In this document: piece by piece, positions 5,513-6,229 of the stretch
How the letters are laid out: every line of letters begins with the position of its first letter
Numbering within the stretch: the stretch's first letter is position 1
The notes under the pieces: generated by a model
What the model saw: only the letters and a program-made list of their open reading frames with translations
The model's database searches: none
Told to the model about the DNA's origin: nothing
Position numbers and translations under genes: made by a program
DNA from: Treponema sp.
GTDB taxonomy: Bacteria; Spirochaetota; Spirochaetia; Treponematales; Breznakiellaceae
Assembly: GCA_031273185.1 (NCBI GenBank)
Contig: JAISSG010000081.1
Location: 1 to 6,229, forward strand
Direction: 5' to 3'
Length of the DNA stretch: 6,229 bases

Positions 5513-5703
5513 TGATTATCTTTAGCAGATTTACGGCATATGGAGTAGCCCAACCGCCGGGCCGCCGCCGCCTTTGCGCGAACAATTCTATTAAAATCCT
5601 TGGTGGTGATCTAAAAAGTATGATGAAGGTCAAACGAAACCATAATTGATGTAAAAGAAAGCCATTGAAAATGCTTTCCTGTGGTTGAATATAGTCGTTT
5701 AAT
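5513..5703. other. Spacer between hflX and the right IS630 remnant
   Basis: No convincing gene. The half next to hflX (to about 5585) is GC-rich like the core; the half next to the transposase is A/T-rich, so the element boundary probably lies between them. The plus-strand motif GGTCAAACGAAACC (5627-5640) looks like the kind of sequence found near IS630 ends, but I cannot see the other end of the element to confirm an inverted repeat. I find no clear promoter for hflX. Confidence 0.35.
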
Positions 5704-6229
5704 CTAAATACCTTTACATTGGAAGAAGTGGTAAATGGCGGAATCGAGAGCGCGAAATCGGGATTCATTATCTCGAAGCCATCGTTTCATGTTGGCCCAC
5801 GAATGCTCTATTGGGTTAAAATCAGGGGAATAAGCAGGCAGAAACAGCAACGCAACCCCCGCCTTTTCCGCAAGGCTCTTCATCTCTCCCTTTCGATGGA
5901 AACTGGCATTGTCCATTATTATCGTGTGTCCCTTAGGCACTTTCTTTAACAGGCATGCGGTGAACCACTTCTCGAAGAACTCGCTGTCCGTTGAATGGGC
6001 ATACGTTTTTATTGCTATATGCTTCCTGCAGCAACGCACGCCGATGGCATTCAAACGCCGGGGGCTTCCTCCTCGCCTTGTCCCCTCAACCTTCTTCCCG
6101 CATAAAGCCCGCTCGCGCTGATACTGCTCGTTTGCCCCGCTTTCATCAACGTAAACGCGATTCTCCTCGGGTATTTCGGCGAGCTTATCTCAATACTCCC
6201 GCCGCTTCCCCAGGGACTTTTCGCTGTAG
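5704..6229 (-). pseudogene. IS630-family transposase, C-terminal two thirds, interrupted by TGA
   Basis: The minus strand encodes the DDE catalytic domain of an IS630-family transposase, which excises and inserts the element at TA dinucleotides. All three catalytic residues are visible: Asp in VYVDESG (codon 6145-6147), Asp in IIMDNASFHRKGE (5911-5913) and Glu in PIEHSWANMKRW (5806-5808), with FLPAYSPDFNPIE between the last two. It ends FFQCKGI with TAG at 5704-5706. An in-frame TGA at 6190-6192 splits the recognisable family sequence: SEKSLGKRREY before it and DKLAEIPEENRVYVDESG after it. The N-terminal DNA-binding part is outside the window. The best reading is a dead copy through a nonsense change (CGA or TGG to TGA). 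A natural two-ORF arrangement, known in this family, is the alternative. Downstream of the stop there is no good ATG start before the first catalytic Asp. Confidence 0.8.

Noticed and set aside
5439..5768. 109-codon minus-strand frame across the hflX start and transposase end
   Set aside because: It overlaps two recognised genes in another frame and its composition does not look like a protein.
1..6229. Composite transposon carrying the hflX-rlmB block
   Set aside because: The two transposases differ too much to be a pair from one element and the cargo is ordinary housekeeping genes.

Overview
The window looks like a spirochaete chromosome segment, most likely Treponema-like. The main clue is the serine hydroxymethyltransferase: at 503 residues it is much longer than the usual ~420, and it has an extra segment ahead of its GGHLTHG motif, as in the long forms I associate with spirochaetes and chlamydiae. 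The core genes are GC-rich; the two flanks are visibly richer in A and T and carry insertion-sequence remains. The genus is inferred from memory of these families.

Layout. (1) 1-90: the last 29 codons of an IS630-family transposase on the + strand. (2) 91-800: an AT-richer stretch with no gene I can name. It holds a strong-looking minus-strand promoter (691-719), a minus-strand small ORF (332-619), a second minus-strand small ORF with a near-perfect Shine-Dalgarno sequence (102-290), and a competing plus-strand 53-residue ORF with four regularly spaced cysteines (318-479). (3) 820-4231: a compact minus-strand operon, in transcription order glyA, a 66-residue one-membrane-segment protein, a DUF2156 protein and rlmB. 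The last two junctions overlap (8 nt and 4 nt), implying translational coupling. (4) 4349-5512: hflX on the minus strand, 117 nt upstream of glyA. (5) 5513-5703: a spacer that probably contains the end of an IS. (6) 5704-6229: a second, different IS630-family transposase on the minus strand, interrupted by an in-frame TGA and cut by the window edge.

How the genes relate. hflX and rlmB both act on the large ribosomal subunit (HflX splits stalled ribosomes; RlmB methylates 23S rRNA), and glyA feeds the one-carbon pool. The DUF2156 protein and the small membrane protein are the least understood members of the operon. I see no defence system, CRISPR array, tRNA or rRNA. The part most likely to hold something undescribed is the small cassette at 102-719.
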